A stretch of 64,000 bases of DNA from Hymenobacter mellowenesis (GCF_030581005.1 NZ_JAUQSX010000007.1:248001-312000); one strand, 5' to 3'. Positions 36,327 to 45,032 are shown, counted from the first letter of the stretch. Numbers and translations are program-made. Notes: generated from the sequence alone by a model not told the origin.

Positions 36327-36374
36327 CAGATATCCCAGCCCTCGCCAAACCGGCCCAGTTGCAAAGCCCCGCCG

Positions 36375-36382
36375 TAGGTTTG
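36375..36382 (+). promoter_or_regulatory. -7 box for aspA
   Basis: Perfect TAGGTTTG match, 55 nt before the aspA ATG at 36438. No good -33 partner seen. Confidence 0.5.
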
Positions 36383-36437
36383 TCCCGGCGTTCGGCCTTT
36401 CCGTACACGCCTCTTTCTCCCACCCCAAAATTCCCGC

Positions 36438-37844
36438 ATGAATCCTTCACGCATCGAACACGACTTTCTCGGCGAACGCAGCCTGCCCGACACCGCCTAC
36501 TACGGTATCCAGACGCTGCGCGCCCTCGAAAACTTCGCCATCACCGGCATTCCGATTAAGAACGAGCCGCTTTTCGTGCAGGCCCTGGCCTACGTGAAAA
36601 AGGGCGCGGCGCTGGCCAATAAGGAGCTGGGTGTGCTGCCCGCCAACATCGCCGACGCCATAGCGGCCGCCTGCGACCGGGTGGCCGCCGGCGAGTTCGA
36701 CAACCAGTTTCTTACTGACATGATTCAGGGCGGCGCGGGCACCTCCGTAAACATGAACGCCAACGAAGTCATTGCGAATGTCGCGTTGGAAATGATGGGC
36801 CACCAGAAGGGCGAATACCAGTACTGCCACCCCAACAACCACGTCAACTGCTCGCAAAGCACCAACGACGCCTACCCCACCGCCTTCCGCATCGCCCTCA
36901 ACAACAAGCTGGTGGGCTACCGCGAAACGCTGAATGAGCTGGCCGAGGCCTTCGCCCAAAAAGGCGAGGAGTTCCGCGACATCCTCAAAATGGGCCGCAC
37001 CCAGCTGCAGGACGCCGTACCGATGAGCATGGGCGACGAGTTCAAGGCCTTCGCCACCAACCTGCGCGAGGAGCTGCTGCGCATCGACGACTCGCGCCGG
37101 CTGATTGACGAAATCAACATGGGCGCCACCGCCATCGGCTCGCGCATCAACGCCCCCACCGGCTACCCTGAGCTCGTGACCGAGCACCTGCGCCGCATCA
37201 CCGGCCTGAACCTGAGTCTGGCCGGCGACTTGTTCGAGGCCACCTACGATACCGGGGCCTACGTGCAGCTCTCGGGCGTGCTGAAGCGCACGGCCGTGAA
37301 GCTCAGCAAAATCTGCAATGATTTGCGCCTGCTGTCCTCCGGCCCGCGCACGGGCATCAACGAAATCAACCTGCCGCCCCTGCAGCCGGGCTCCAGCATT
37401 ATGCCCGGCAAGGTAAACCCCGTGGTTCCCGAGGTGGTGAACCAGACGGCCTTCTACGTCATCGGGGCCGACCTCACGGTGACCATGGCGGCCGAAGCCG
37501 GCCAGCTGCAGCTCAACGTGATGGAGCCGGTTATCAGCTTTGCCCTCTTCACCTCGATTTCCTACATGACCAACGCCTGCCGCACACTGCGCGAAAAGTG
37601 CGTCATCGGCATCACGGCCAACAAGGAGCACGCCGAGAGCCTCGTGCGCAACAGCATCGGCATCGTCACGCAGCTCAATCCGGTTATCGGCTACGAGGCC
37701 TCGGCCGAAATCGCGAAGGAAGCGCTGAAAACCGGTAAGTCGGTCCACGACATCGCGGTGACCGAGCGCGGCCTGCTGACCCAAGAGAAGTGGGACGAGA
37801 TTTTCACGTTCGAGAATTTGATTCGGCCGGTGTTTATGCGGTAG
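36438..37844 (+). CDS. aspA: aspartate ammonia-lyase
   Basis: Homotetrameric lyase converting L-aspartate to fumarate and ammonia. The 468-residue product has the superfamily blocks GGAGTSVNMNANEV, NDAYPT, GRTQLQDAVPMSMG and the signature GSSIMPGKVNP at residues 318-328 (flexible loop with the catalytic Ser). It is distinguished from fumarase C by the short helical C-terminus and by the AspA-like TGxxxxNxR substrate region; that distinction is by eye. Flanked on both sides by palindromic elements and transcribed alone. Confidence 0.93.
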   Translation: MNPSRIEHDFLGERSLPDTAYYGIQTLRALENFAITGIPIKNEPLFVQALAYVKKGAALANKELGVLPANIADAIAAACDRVAAGEFDNQFLTDMIQGGAGTSVNMNANEVIANVALEMMGHQKGEYQYCHPNNHVNCSQSTNDAYPTAFRIALNNKLVGYRETLNELAEAFAQKGEEFRDILKMGRTQLQDAVPMSMGDEFKAFATNLREELLRIDDSRRLIDEINMGATAIGSRINAPTGYPELVTEHLRRITGLNLSLAGDLFEATYDTGAYVQLSGVLKRTAVKLSKICNDLRLLSSGPRTGINEINLPPLQPGSSIMPGKVNPVVPEVVNQTAFYVIGADLTVTMAAEAGQLQLNVMEPVISFALFTSISYMTNACRTLREKCVIGITANKEHAESLVRNSIGIVTQLNPVIGYEASAEIAKEALKTGKSVHDIAVTERGLLTQEKWDEIFTFENLIRPVFMR

Positions 37845-37855
37845 GCGTTGCTTTC

Positions 37856-37957
37856 AAGAACGTCATGCTGAGCGCAGTCGAAGCATCTCTACCACTGCAG
37901 TAATTGATTTTACTATTGCAGTAGAGATGCTTCGACTGCGCTCAGCATGACGTTCTT
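37856..37957. repeat. palindromic element A9 (GCTGAGCG type)
   Basis: Near-perfect arms AAGAACGTCATGCTGAGCGC and the reverse complement ending CATGACGTTCTT, with GCAGTAATTGATTTTAC in the centre. It starts just after the aspA stop. Confidence 0.92.
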
Positions 37958-37990
37958 TCATTATTCATTCCCTCCTCCTTCCTCCACCCC

Positions 37991-38866
37991 ATGCGCCCCC
38001 TGCTCCTCCTCGCCTGCCTCCTGCTCACCGCTGCCACCGCCCGCGCCGCCCGCGTCGATACCCTGAGCATTCCCAGCGCGGCCATGCACAAAACCTACCG
38101 CGCCGCCGTGGTGCTACCCGCCTCTTACGTCAAAAATAAAAAGGCCAATTATCCCGTGCTCTACCTGCTGCACGGCGCCTACGGCCACTTTTATAACTGG
38201 CTGAAAAGCCCCGCCGACAAGCAGCTCCTGCACCGTCTGGCCGATGAGAACAACCTAATTATCGTGACGCCCGAGGGCGAAACCTTTAGCTTCTACCTCG
38301 ATAGCCCGGTGAAGGCCGACAGCCAGTTCGAAACCTACCTCACCAAGGAGGTCATCCCGGCCATCGACCAGGCCTATCGCACCGTGCGCGACCGCAAAGG
38401 CCGCGTGATTGCGGGCCTTTCGATGGGCGGCTTCGGGGCGATGTACCTCTCGGCCCGCCACCCCGATTTGTACGGCGCCGCCGGCAGCATGAGCGGCGCC
38501 CTGGAACTGAGCAGCGCCAACCGCAGCTTCACCCCCGACGAGCTGGCCTGGCGCACCAAAAACCTGCAGCCCATCATGGGTTCCGAAGCTGAAAATCCCG
38601 CGTTTTTCAGCGCTAATTCGGTGGTGAACATGATTGACCAGATGCACCGCAACGGCCTGCCCCTCATCTTCGATTGCGGCGTGGATGACGGCCTCATCGA
38701 AATCAACCGCGAGATGCACCGCCGGCTGGTGTACAACCACACCCCGCACGACTACACCGAGCGCCCGGGTGCTCACACGTGGGCTTATTGGCAGACGGCC
38801 CTGCCCTACCAGGTGCTGTTTTTTAAGGAGGTGCTCCGGACCAACGGGACTCTGGTGCCGCATTAA
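37991..38866 (+). CDS. secreted esterase, EstD/Fes-like
   Basis: Exported alpha/beta hydrolase of the esterase D / S-formylglutathione hydrolase-like group, 291 residues. A signal peptide ends near ATARAA, followed by the family's opening strands (SIPSAAMHKTYRAAVVLPASY, PVLYLLHGAYG), the nucleophile elbow GLSMGGFGA, and a C-terminal catalytic His in RPGAHTWAYWQ. In the periplasm it could act on acylated carbohydrates or siderophores; neighbours give no substrate hint. Confidence 0.88.
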   Translation: MRPLLLLACLLLTAATARAARVDTLSIPSAAMHKTYRAAVVLPASYVKNKKANYPVLYLLHGAYGHFYNWLKSPADKQLLHRLADENNLIIVTPEGETFSFYLDSPVKADSQFETYLTKEVIPAIDQAYRTVRDRKGRVIAGLSMGGFGAMYLSARHPDLYGAAGSMSGALELSSANRSFTPDELAWRTKNLQPIMGSEAENPAFFSANSVVNMIDQMHRNGLPLIFDCGVDDGLIEINREMHRRLVYNHTPHDYTERPGAHTWAYWQTALPYQVLFFKEVLRTNGTLVPH

Positions 38867-38939
38867 ATCGGGCTTAAAACGCACCCACCGGCGCCGTGCA
38901 GCCGTTTTAGCGGAAGTATACCTCCTCAGCTCCCCGCCC

Positions 38940-39176
38940 GTGTCTATTCCCTCGCTATTCCCGCGCCTGCTGTTGCTGGCGCTACTCACCGGCTGCGGCC
39001 AGAAGCCCGACGGCACCCCCTACGGCGTGAACCCCAACAAACACCCCGACGGCCATTCCCTGGCTGCCGAAGACAGCAGCCGGCGCGTCAACCACGAAAC
39101 GCAGCGCGGCATGCCAAAAGCCGCCGAAGCCACGGTCATCAGCAACGGCGGCACGCAGGGCCACATCGACCGCTAA
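38940..39176 (+). CDS. small lipoprotein, 78 residues
   Basis: Starts with a GTG at 38940 and reads a short signal with lipobox LLALLTGC, then a hydrophilic tail (PYGVNPNKHPDGHSLAAEDSS). No homologous family is recognised. Upstream codons in the same frame overlap the esterase in another frame and are not supported. A hairpin about 30 bp downstream may end it. Confidence 0.58.
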   Translation: MSIPSLFPRLLLLALLTGCGQKPDGTPYGVNPNKHPDGHSLAAEDSSRRVNHETQRGMPKAAEATVISNGGTQGHIDR

Positions 39177-39207
39177 AGGCCCTGGTGTACATCCCAAGTG
39201 CCCATTT

Positions 39208-39236
39208 CAGCCCGTCATGCTCCGCGTGACGGGCTG
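39208..39236 (+). terminator. weak terminator-like hairpin
   Basis: Stem CAGCCCGTCA / TGACGGGCTG with loop TGCTCCGCG. No good T-run follows, so termination is uncertain. Confidence 0.4.
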
Positions 39237-39246
39237 CTGCATTTCA

Positions 39247-39456
39247 CTCCAGTTTTCCTCGCTTCCGCCACGGCTTTCCTATCCGTCGCCATGGTTCTCC
39301 TACTCCACGCCACGGCTTTCATCTCTACCGCCACACCTTTCCTACCTGTCGCCACGGCTTTTCTACTCTACGCTAAGGCTTTTTTACTTCGCGCCGCATC
39401 TTCTCTACCTGCCGCCACAGCTTTCCGCGCCCAAGCCACGTCATTCCGCGGTCTGG
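39247..39456. repeat. 21-bp degenerate tandem repeat, about 10 units
   Basis: Units align as CCACGGCTTTCCTAYCYRTCG, repeated from 39247 to about 39456 with drift at both ends; the best units lie between 39268 and 39414. Two plus-strand frames stay open across it, one reading a 7-residue unit like ATAFLxx and the other like PRLSYxS. Neither frame has other coding evidence. It fills most of the 39177-39557 gene-free gap between the small lipoprotein and the aldo/keto reductase. Confidence 0.75.
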
Positions 39457-39557
39457 ATTCTTGCTCTCGCACTCCCGCCACAACTTGCCGATGGGCCTGC
39501 CCAACAATCCCTCGCCGGGCCGGTTTCAGGACGCACCTTTCCTAAAACACCTTCCGC

Positions 39558-40577
39558 ATGAAATATCACCTTCTCGGCCGCACCGGCCTCAAAGTTTCCG
39601 AGCTCTGCCTCGGCACCATGACGTTTGGCGCCGTCGGCGGCCGCTTTGCCGCCATCAATGGCGTGGACCAGGCCGGGGCCGATGCCCTGGTGAAGCGCGC
39701 CGTCGAAGCCGGCATCAACTTCCTCGACACGGCCAACATCTACACCGAAGGCCAGTCCGAAGAAATCACCGGCCAGGCCATTCACAACCTCGGGCTGCGG
39801 CGCGACTCGCTCATCCTCGCCACCAAGGTGCGCGGCAAGATGGGCGACGGCCCCAACGACGCCGGCCTCACCCGCCAGCACATCATGGCCCAGGTCGAAG
39901 GCAGCTTGAAGCGCCTCAAAACCGACTACATCGACCTCTACCAAACCCACTCCTACGACCCGCTCACGCCCCTGGAAGAAACCCTGCGCGCCCTCGACGA
40001 CCTCGTGCGCCAGGGCAAGGTGCGCTACATCGGGGCCAGCAACGTGGCCGCCTGGCAGCTGATGAAAGCCCTCGGCATCTCGGAGCGCCAGCACCTGGAG
40101 CGCTACCAGAGCCTGCAAGCCTACTACACCATCGCCGGGCGCGACCTGGAGCGCGAGCTCGTGCCCCTGCTGCAAGACCAGCAACTCGGCCTCATGGTGT
40201 GGAGCCCCCTGGCCGGCGGCTTTCTCTCGGGCAAGTACACCCGCGAAAACCCCAACGGCGAAGGCCGCCGCAGCAACTTCGACTTCCCACCCGTGAACAA
40301 GGAACTGGCCTTCGACATCATCGACAAACTGCGCCCCATGGCCGAAGCCAAAAACACCACCGTGGCCGCCCTAGCCCTGGCCTGGCTGCTGCACCAGCCG
40401 GTGGTGAGCACCGTCATCATCGGCGCCAAAAAGATGGACCAGCTCGAAGACAACCTCAAGGCCGTAGATGTGCAGCTCACCCCCGACGAGCTCAAGCAGC
40501 TCGACGAAGTGAGCAAGCTGGCGCAAGAATATCCCGGCTGGATGCTGAGCATGACCGGCGCCGACCGCCAGGCGTAG
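39558..40577 (+). CDS. aldo/keto reductase
   Basis: NADPH-dependent AKR of 339 residues, (beta/alpha)8 barrel, probably reducing aldehydes or ketones in the cytoplasm. The tetrad is visible: Asp and Tyr in DTANIYTEG, Lys in ILATKVRG, His in YQTHSYD. The cofactor loops are GKVRYIGASN and PIG-type VVSTVIIGAKKMDQLEDN. It resembles the YajO/Gcy-type AKR branch. Physiological substrate unknown. A TTTC-rich repeat lies directly upstream, so the promoter is unclear. Confidence 0.9.
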   Translation: MKYHLLGRTGLKVSELCLGTMTFGAVGGRFAAINGVDQAGADALVKRAVEAGINFLDTANIYTEGQSEEITGQAIHNLGLRRDSLILATKVRGKMGDGPNDAGLTRQHIMAQVEGSLKRLKTDYIDLYQTHSYDPLTPLEETLRALDDLVRQGKVRYIGASNVAAWQLMKALGISERQHLERYQSLQAYYTIAGRDLERELVPLLQDQQLGLMVWSPLAGGFLSGKYTRENPNGEGRRSNFDFPPVNKELAFDIIDKLRPMAEAKNTTVAALALAWLLHQPVVSTVIIGAKKMDQLEDNLKAVDVQLTPDELKQLDEVSKLAQEYPGWMLSMTGADRQA

Positions 40578-40590
40578 GACTGTAGTGCAG

Positions 40591-40700
40591 AAGAACGTCA
40601 TGCAGAGCGCAGCGAAGCATCTCGCGTGCGGTAGTAACTCAATCGTTGAAAATTAGTAGTCATATCACGCGAGATGCTTCGCTACGCTCTGCATGACGTT
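40591..40700. repeat. palindromic element A10 (GCAGAGCG type)
   Basis: Arms AAGAACGTCATGCAGAGCGC and the reverse complement ending GCATGACGTT, with TAGTAACTCAATCGTTG in the centre. It lies between the convergent AKR and Bax-inhibitor genes, beside a separate terminator. Confidence 0.9.
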
Positions 40701-40703
40701 TCA

Positions 40704-40745
40704 TAAAAAAGGCCCGCTGGACTATCCAGTGGGCCTTTTTTATGA
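40704..40745. terminator. bidirectional Rho-independent terminator
   Basis: AAAAAA, stem GGCCCGCTGG / CCAGTGGGCC (one G-T pair) with a 5-nt loop, then TTTTTT. It serves the convergent AKR and Bax-inhibitor-1 genes. Its presence beside element A10 argues that the palindromic elements are not needed for termination. Confidence 0.87.
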
Positions 40746-40762
40746 AATAATTCGGATTCACC

Positions 40763-41488
40763 CTACCGCCGACGGCCGAAAATGCGCAGCAGGAACAGGA
40801 ACAGGTTCACGAAATCGAGATACAGCGTGAGCGCGCCCATGATGGAGGCTTTGTTGCTCACTTCCTCGCCTTCGGTCACGCCCAGAAGGGCCACGGCTTT
40901 CAGTTTCTGGGTGTCGTAGGCCGTGAGGGCCACGAAGAGCAGCACGCCGATGAAGGAGGTGATGGTTTCCAGCATAGAATTGTTGAGGAAAATATTCACC
41001 ACCATGGCCAGCACTAGGCCGATGAGGGCCATGCTCAGCAGCTTGCCCCAGCCCGTGAGGTCGGCTTTAGTGAAGTAGCCAAACAGGCTCATGACGCCGA
41101 ACGTGGCGGCTGACACGAAGAAGGTGGAAGCAATCGACCCCGACGTATAAGCCAGAAACACGCAGCTCAGCGTGATGCCGTTGAGGATGGAGTAGCCCAC
41201 GAAAGCGGCCTGCACCTTGCCCAGGCTCCAGTCGAAGAGGCGGGCCGACAGGAAACCCACTATCACTAATTCGGCGATAATCAGCCCGATGAATACGAAC
41301 GGCGTACCAAATACAAACTCCATGAGCGCCGGCGAAGAGGCGGCAAACATGGCAATGCCGCCCGTCAGGCCCAGGCCGGCCGTCATCCAGCCGTATACCT
41401 GCGTGAAAAAGCTGGCCTGCACCTGCGCCGCTTCTTCGGTGGAAATGTAAACCGGTTTGGGCTCTGGGGTGAATTGGTTTTCTTCCAT
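40763..41488 (-). CDS. Bax inhibitor-1/YccA-family membrane protein
   Basis: Seven-helix BI-1/YccA-like protein of 241 residues. After a polar start (VYISTEEAAQVQASFF) come TQVYGWMTAGLGLTGGI and helices reading LLFVALTAYDTQKLKAVA, where the conserved TAYDTQ carries the acidic pair that forms the pH-sensitive pore. The C-terminus is LYLDFVNLFLFLLRIFGRRR, the common ending of bacterial members. Relatives are Ca2+-leak channels or regulators of FtsH; role here unknown. A -7-like box (TAGCTTTC) is at 41541-41548. Confidence 0.92.
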   Translation of the reverse strand: MEENQFTPEPKPVYISTEEAAQVQASFFTQVYGWMTAGLGLTGGIAMFAASSPALMEFVFGTPFVFIGLIIAELVIVGFLSARLFDWSLGKVQAAFVGYSILNGITLSCVFLAYTSGSIASTFFVSAATFGVMSLFGYFTKADLTGWGKLLSMALIGLVLAMVVNIFLNNSMLETITSFIGVLLFVALTAYDTQKLKAVALLGVTEGEEVSNKASIMGALTLYLDFVNLFLFLLRIFGRRR

Positions 41489-41540
41489 AAAGAAGCAGAA
41501 TGAATGGTTGGGGATGAGAATGAGGCGGCTAAGCTAAGCA

Positions 41541-41548
41541 GAAAGCTA
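41541..41548 (-). promoter_or_regulatory. -7 box for the Bax-inhibitor-1 gene
   Basis: TAGCTTTC on the minus strand, one base off consensus, 52 nt before the ATG. It lies back to back with the box at 41589 for the divergent nuclease. Confidence 0.5.
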
Positions 41549-41588
41549 CACTCCAAAACCAGGCCGCCAGCGCAGGCGTCCGAAGCCA

Positions 41589-41596
41589 TATCTTCG
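41589..41596 (+). promoter_or_regulatory. -7 box abutting the nuclease start
   Basis: TATCTTCG, a one-base variant of TAnnTTTG, ending 5 nt before the ATG at 41602. It implies a leaderless transcript. Confidence 0.5.
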
Positions 41597-41601
41597 CCCC
41601 C

Positions 41602-43071
41602 ATGCACACCCCGGCTTACCTCTCCACCGCTGCCCTTTTTGCCCTACTGGCCTGCTCCCAGCAGTCCCCCGAAACCACCACGGCCCGGGTGCCTCAAGCC
41701 CCCGCTGCCCAGGCGCCGGCCGGCCAGCCGTTTCCCGAAACCTTCGAGTCGGGCAGCAAAGGCGCATACGAGGAAGCCGACGAGCCGCTGGCCACTGGCC
41801 TCTGGCACTTCCAGGACGCCCTCATCGGCAGCAGCCCGCAGGACCACGCCAACGGCGCCCACGCCGCCCGCCTGCGTAACCTGGGCCGCATTTCCATGCG
41901 CTTCAACGCGGCGGCGGGCGTGCGCCGCATTCGCATCTCGGCGGCCGCGTATGGTTCCGACGGGCCCAGCACCTGGGAACTGTGGCTGAGCCGCGACGGG
42001 GGCCGCACGTATTCCCGTACCGGCCAGCCGGTGGTCACGAGCGGGCCCACGCTCACGGCGCACGTCTTCGCCGGGCTGGCCAATGAGCCTCTGCGGCTGG
42101 AAATCCGCAAAACCAGCGGCCCCACCAACCGGCTCGATATTGATGACATCGTGCTCGAAACCGCCGCCGGCCCCGCCGCGGCCGTGGGCGGCGGCGTGAC
42201 GGGTGGCTATTTTGAAAACCGCAACCAGCCCCAGCCGGCCACTACCAGCCCCGCTCAGCAGCCCGCCCCCACTGTCGGCACGGGCACCGGCGTGGCCCAG
42301 GACCCCAACGACGCCAACCTGGCCCTCGGCAACCCCAGCGGCGCCACTTCCGACCCCGCCAACGCCAACAACTACCTGCTGGTCCACCCCGAATTTACCA
42401 TCGGCTACCATGCCGCGCGCGGCATCCCCACCTGGGTGAGCTGGCACCTCGACAAGGCTGACCTCGGCGAAGCCCCGCGCCAAAACAACTTCCGCCCCGA
42501 CGCGGCCCTGCCCCGGCAGTTTTACCCGGTGACGCCCGCCAGCTACGCCCGCTCCGGCTTCGACAAAGGCCACAACTGCCCCAGCGGCGACCGCACCGCC
42601 GACCTCGACGCCAACGCCAACACCTTCCTGATGACCAACATGGTGCCCCAGGCGCCCAAAAACAACCAGCAGACCTGGGCCCACCTTGAAGAATACGGCC
42701 GCTCCCAAATCCAGCGCGGCCAGGAAATCTACGTCATCATGGGCAGCTACGGGCGCGGCGGCACCGGCGCCAACGGCTTCCTCCAAACCCTCGACCAAGG
42801 CCGCGTGACCGTGCCCGCCCGCATCTGGAAAGTCATGGTGATTTTGCCCGACGGCCTCAACGACCTGCAGCGCATTGCCACCGACCCGGCCGTGCGCGTG
42901 CTGGCCATCGACACGCCCAACGACAACAACACCGTGAACCCCGACTGGCGCCAATACCTCACGTCAGTCGATAAAATCGAAGCCGCCACCGGCCTCGACC
43001 TGCTCAGCGCCCTGCCCCGCCCCGCTCAGGCTCGCCTCCAAAAGCTAGTAGACGCCGGCCGCGCCGAATAG
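41602..43071 (+). CDS. secreted DNA/RNA non-specific endonuclease (NucA family)
   Basis: A 489-residue exported lipoprotein nuclease with lipobox LFALLAC. Residues ~45-185 form a beta-sandwich accessory domain (FETFES-like start, LDIDDIVLET end). A Pro/Thr linker follows, then the beta-beta-alpha-metal nuclease domain from about 235. Its active site reads FDKGHNCPSGDR with His324 as general base, in place of the usual DRGH, and the Mg2+ ligand Asn lies in the TNMVPQ...NNQ segment (346-355). The LGNPSGA...NNYLL opening of the domain is typical of Bacteroidota members. It likely digests external nucleic acid. A possible inhibitor domain is encoded at 48243-49082. Confidence 0.9.
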   Translation: MHTPAYLSTAALFALLACSQQSPETTTARVPQAPAAQAPAGQPFPETFESGSKGAYEEADEPLATGLWHFQDALIGSSPQDHANGAHAARLRNLGRISMRFNAAAGVRRIRISAAAYGSDGPSTWELWLSRDGGRTYSRTGQPVVTSGPTLTAHVFAGLANEPLRLEIRKTSGPTNRLDIDDIVLETAAGPAAAVGGGVTGGYFENRNQPQPATTSPAQQPAPTVGTGTGVAQDPNDANLALGNPSGATSDPANANNYLLVHPEFTIGYHAARGIPTWVSWHLDKADLGEAPRQNNFRPDAALPRQFYPVTPASYARSGFDKGHNCPSGDRTADLDANANTFLMTNMVPQAPKNNQQTWAHLEEYGRSQIQRGQEIYVIMGSYGRGGTGANGFLQTLDQGRVTVPARIWKVMVILPDGLNDLQRIATDPAVRVLAIDTPNDNNTVNPDWRQYLTSVDKIEAATGLDLLSALPRPAQARLQKLVDAGRAE

Positions 43072-43073
43072 CT

Positions 43074-43152
43074 GTAGCGTGGACTCTGCGAGTCCGCGCA
43101 TGCACGAGCCGAACGAAACCTAGCGGGCGCGGACTCGCAGAGTCCACGCTAC
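43074..43152. repeat. perfect 25-bp-arm palindrome (GTAGCGTGGACTC)
   Basis: Inverted repeat with identical 25-bp arms, GTAGCGTGGACTCTGCGAGT... and the exact complement, around 29 bp of centre. The left arm is itself partly palindromic (GGACTC TGC GAGTCC). It is unrelated to the AACGTCATG family. It sits between the nuclease and the DoxX-like operon. Confidence 0.85.
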
Positions 43153-43160
43153 AAAATGAC

Positions 43161-43529
43161 ATGCACCGCCTTTTCACTTACCTCATCGCGCTTGTCTGGC
43201 TGGCCAACGGCCTGCTTTGCAAAGTGCTGCTGCTCGTGCCGCGCCACGCCGCCATCGTGGCGCGCATCCTCGGCCCGGCGCACGCCCCGCTGCTCACGCG
43301 CCTGATTGGCCTGGGTGAAATCGGCATGGCCGTGTGGGTGCTGAGCGGCATCCGGCCCCGCTGGTGCGCATGGGCACAGATTGCGCTCATTCTGTCGATG
43401 AACACGCTGGAGGCCGTGCTGGCGCACGACCTGCTGCTGTGGGGCCGCTTCAATGCGGTGTTTGCGGTGCTGTTCTGCGCGCTTATCTACTTTCATAGCC
43501 TGCCGCCGGCCCAGCGCGCTGGTTACTAA
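43161..43529 (+). CDS. DoxX-like membrane protein
   Basis: A 122-residue protein with four hydrophobic helices and the general layout of the DoxX-like family (ALVWLANGLLCKVLLLVP, LIGLGEIGMAVWVLSGI). No catalytic residues are known for these proteins; some act in quinone or sulfur redox chemistry. It is the first of four consecutive overlapping or nearly overlapping plus-strand genes. Confidence 0.78.
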   Translation: MHRLFTYLIALVWLANGLLCKVLLLVPRHAAIVARILGPAHAPLLTRLIGLGEIGMAVWVLSGIRPRWCAWAQIALILSMNTLEAVLAHDLLLWGRFNAVFAVLFCALIYFHSLPPAQRAGY

Positions 43530-43539
43530 ATACGGCATT

Positions 43540-44280
43540 ATGCTGGCCTGGCTCAAAACCCATCCATTCCCCGTCGAAGCGTTTTTTGAGCACTCGCTGG
43601 TGCTCACCTTCGCCGTGCCGCAGGCCGAGCTGCAGGCGCTGCTGCCGGCGCCGCTGGTGGCCGATACTTTTGCGGAAGGCCGGGGCTTCCTGGCCGTGGC
43701 GCTGGTCCAGACGCGGCACCTGCGGCCCAAGGGCTTCCCGGCCGCACTGGGGCAGGCCTTTTTTCTGATTGGCTACCGGGCCTTCGTGCGCTACCCCTCG
43801 CCCACCGGCAAGCGCCTGCGCGGCCTCTACATCCTGCGCTCCGAAACCGATAAAAAGCGCATGACCTGGCTGGGCAACCTCTTCACGCACTACCAGTACC
43901 ACACCGTCGACATCGCGCAGCAGCACCGCGCCGGCCGGCTGCACATCGAATCATTGCAAGCCAATTTCCACGTGACGCTGGCCCCGCCGGCTTCGGAAGT
44001 TGCGCTGCCGCCGCATTCTCCTTTCGCCACCTGGGCCGAAGCCCGCCGCTTTGCCGGCCCGCTGCCCTTTACCTTTTCGGCCGATGCCCGGGCGGGCCGC
44101 ATGCTGATTGTGGAAGGCGTGCGCGAGCATTGGCAGCCCCAGCCGGTGGCCGTGGAAAGCTATCGGGTGGGGTTTTTCGAGCAGCTGGGCTTTAGCCAAC
44201 TGCACCTGGCCAATGCCTTCGTCGTGCGCGACATCCCCTATTCGTGGAAAAAAGGCCGCACCGAGCAATGGCAGTCGTGA
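43540..44280 (+). CDS. DUF2071/YqjF-like protein
   Basis: A 246-residue soluble protein resembling the DUF2071 (YqjF) family, whose structures show an acetoacetate-decarboxylase-like fold. Matching blocks are the early PLVADTF, GFLAVALVQTRHLRPKGFP, a RLRGLYILRSETDKKRM segment and the ending GFSQLHLANAFVVRDIPYSWKKG. Start chosen at 43540, 10 bp after the DoxX-like stop. The stop overlaps the methyltransferase ATG. Confidence 0.72.
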   Translation: MLAWLKTHPFPVEAFFEHSLVLTFAVPQAELQALLPAPLVADTFAEGRGFLAVALVQTRHLRPKGFPAALGQAFFLIGYRAFVRYPSPTGKRLRGLYILRSETDKKRMTWLGNLFTHYQYHTVDIAQQHRAGRLHIESLQANFHVTLAPPASEVALPPHSPFATWAEARRFAGPLPFTFSADARAGRMLIVEGVREHWQPQPVAVESYRVGFFEQLGFSQLHLANAFVVRDIPYSWKKGRTEQWQS

Positions 44281-45032
44281 GAAAGCCCTTGCAAGGCCTG
44301 TGGAACGTGGTGCGGTTCAACTGGCCGCTTTACCTCGTGGCCGGCGGGGCCGCGCTGACGCTAGTCGCCGGGTGGCTGGCCGGGCCGGCCGCCTGGCGTC
44401 CGTATGCCGGGTTGCTGCTGGCGCTGGCGCTGCTGCCGCTGCTGGTGTCGCTGCTCGTCACGGCTTACGTCTACGATTTTTCGGGGCTGTACCGGTTCGA
44501 TTGGCTTTTTGGCAAAGTGCCCGTGCCAGCCACGCTGCTCACCCTCAGCGCCGGTTTCGATGAAATCAGCGCGCCGCTGGCCCGGCAGTACCCGGCGGCC
44601 CACCTGCTGGCGGCCGATTTCTACGACGCGGCCCGGCACACCGAGCCGTCTATTCAGCGCGCCCGGCGGGCCTACCCGCCCTACCCCGGCATCCTGGCGG
44701 TGGATACCCGTGCCGCCCTGCCGCTGGCCGCGGGCTCCATCGACCTGGCCGTGGCTTTTCTGGCCGCCCACGAAATCCGCGATGCCACCGAGCGGGCCGC
44801 TTTCTTCCGGGAAATTGCCCGGGTGCTGGCCCCAGCCGGCACGCTGGTGGTGACGGAACACCTGCGCGACCCGGCCAATTTTCTGGCCTACACCGTAGGC
44901 TTTCTGCACTTCCACTCGCGCCGCGCCTGGCTGGAAACCTTTCGGGCGGCAGGGCTGCGCGTCGAGCGGGAAGTAAAAATTACGCCCTTCATCACCTCCT
45001 TCTTCCTGCGCCAAGATGGTTCTGCAGCTTAA
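44268..45032 (+). CDS. membrane-anchored SAM-dependent methyltransferase
   Basis: A 254-residue protein: two N-terminal hydrophobic helices (YLVAGGAALTLVAGWLAG, LLLALALLPLLVSLLVTAYVY) followed by a class I methyltransferase-like domain. The domain shows LTLSAGFDEIS in place of the usual GxGxG motif, ADFYDAARHTEPSI, LPLAAGSIDLAVAFLAAHEI and RVLAPAGTLVVTEHLRD (post-I to motif III-like). The degenerate motif I makes SAM binding less certain. It overlaps the genes on both sides (13 and 17 nt), so translation is coupled. Confidence 0.72.
   Translation: MAVVRKPLQGLWNVVRFNWPLYLVAGGAALTLVAGWLAGPAAWRPYAGLLLALALLPLLVSLLVTAYVYDFSGLYRFDWLFGKVPVPATLLTLSAGFDEISAPLARQYPAAHLLAADFYDAARHTEPSIQRARRAYPPYPGILAVDTRAALPLAAGSIDLAVAFLAAHEIRDATERAAFFREIARVLAPAGTLVVTEHLRDPANFLAYTVGFLHFHSRRAWLETFRAAGLRVEREVKITPFITSFFLRQDGSAA

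Noticed and set aside
39198..39545. Calling the 21-bp repeat a coding gene
   Set aside because: Two frames are open only because the unit is a multiple of three; no signal, promoter or conserved start.
41644..42954. 436-residue minus-strand frame opposite the nuclease
   Set aside because: Opposite a clearly recognised nuclease with intact active site; Gly/Val-rich shadow.
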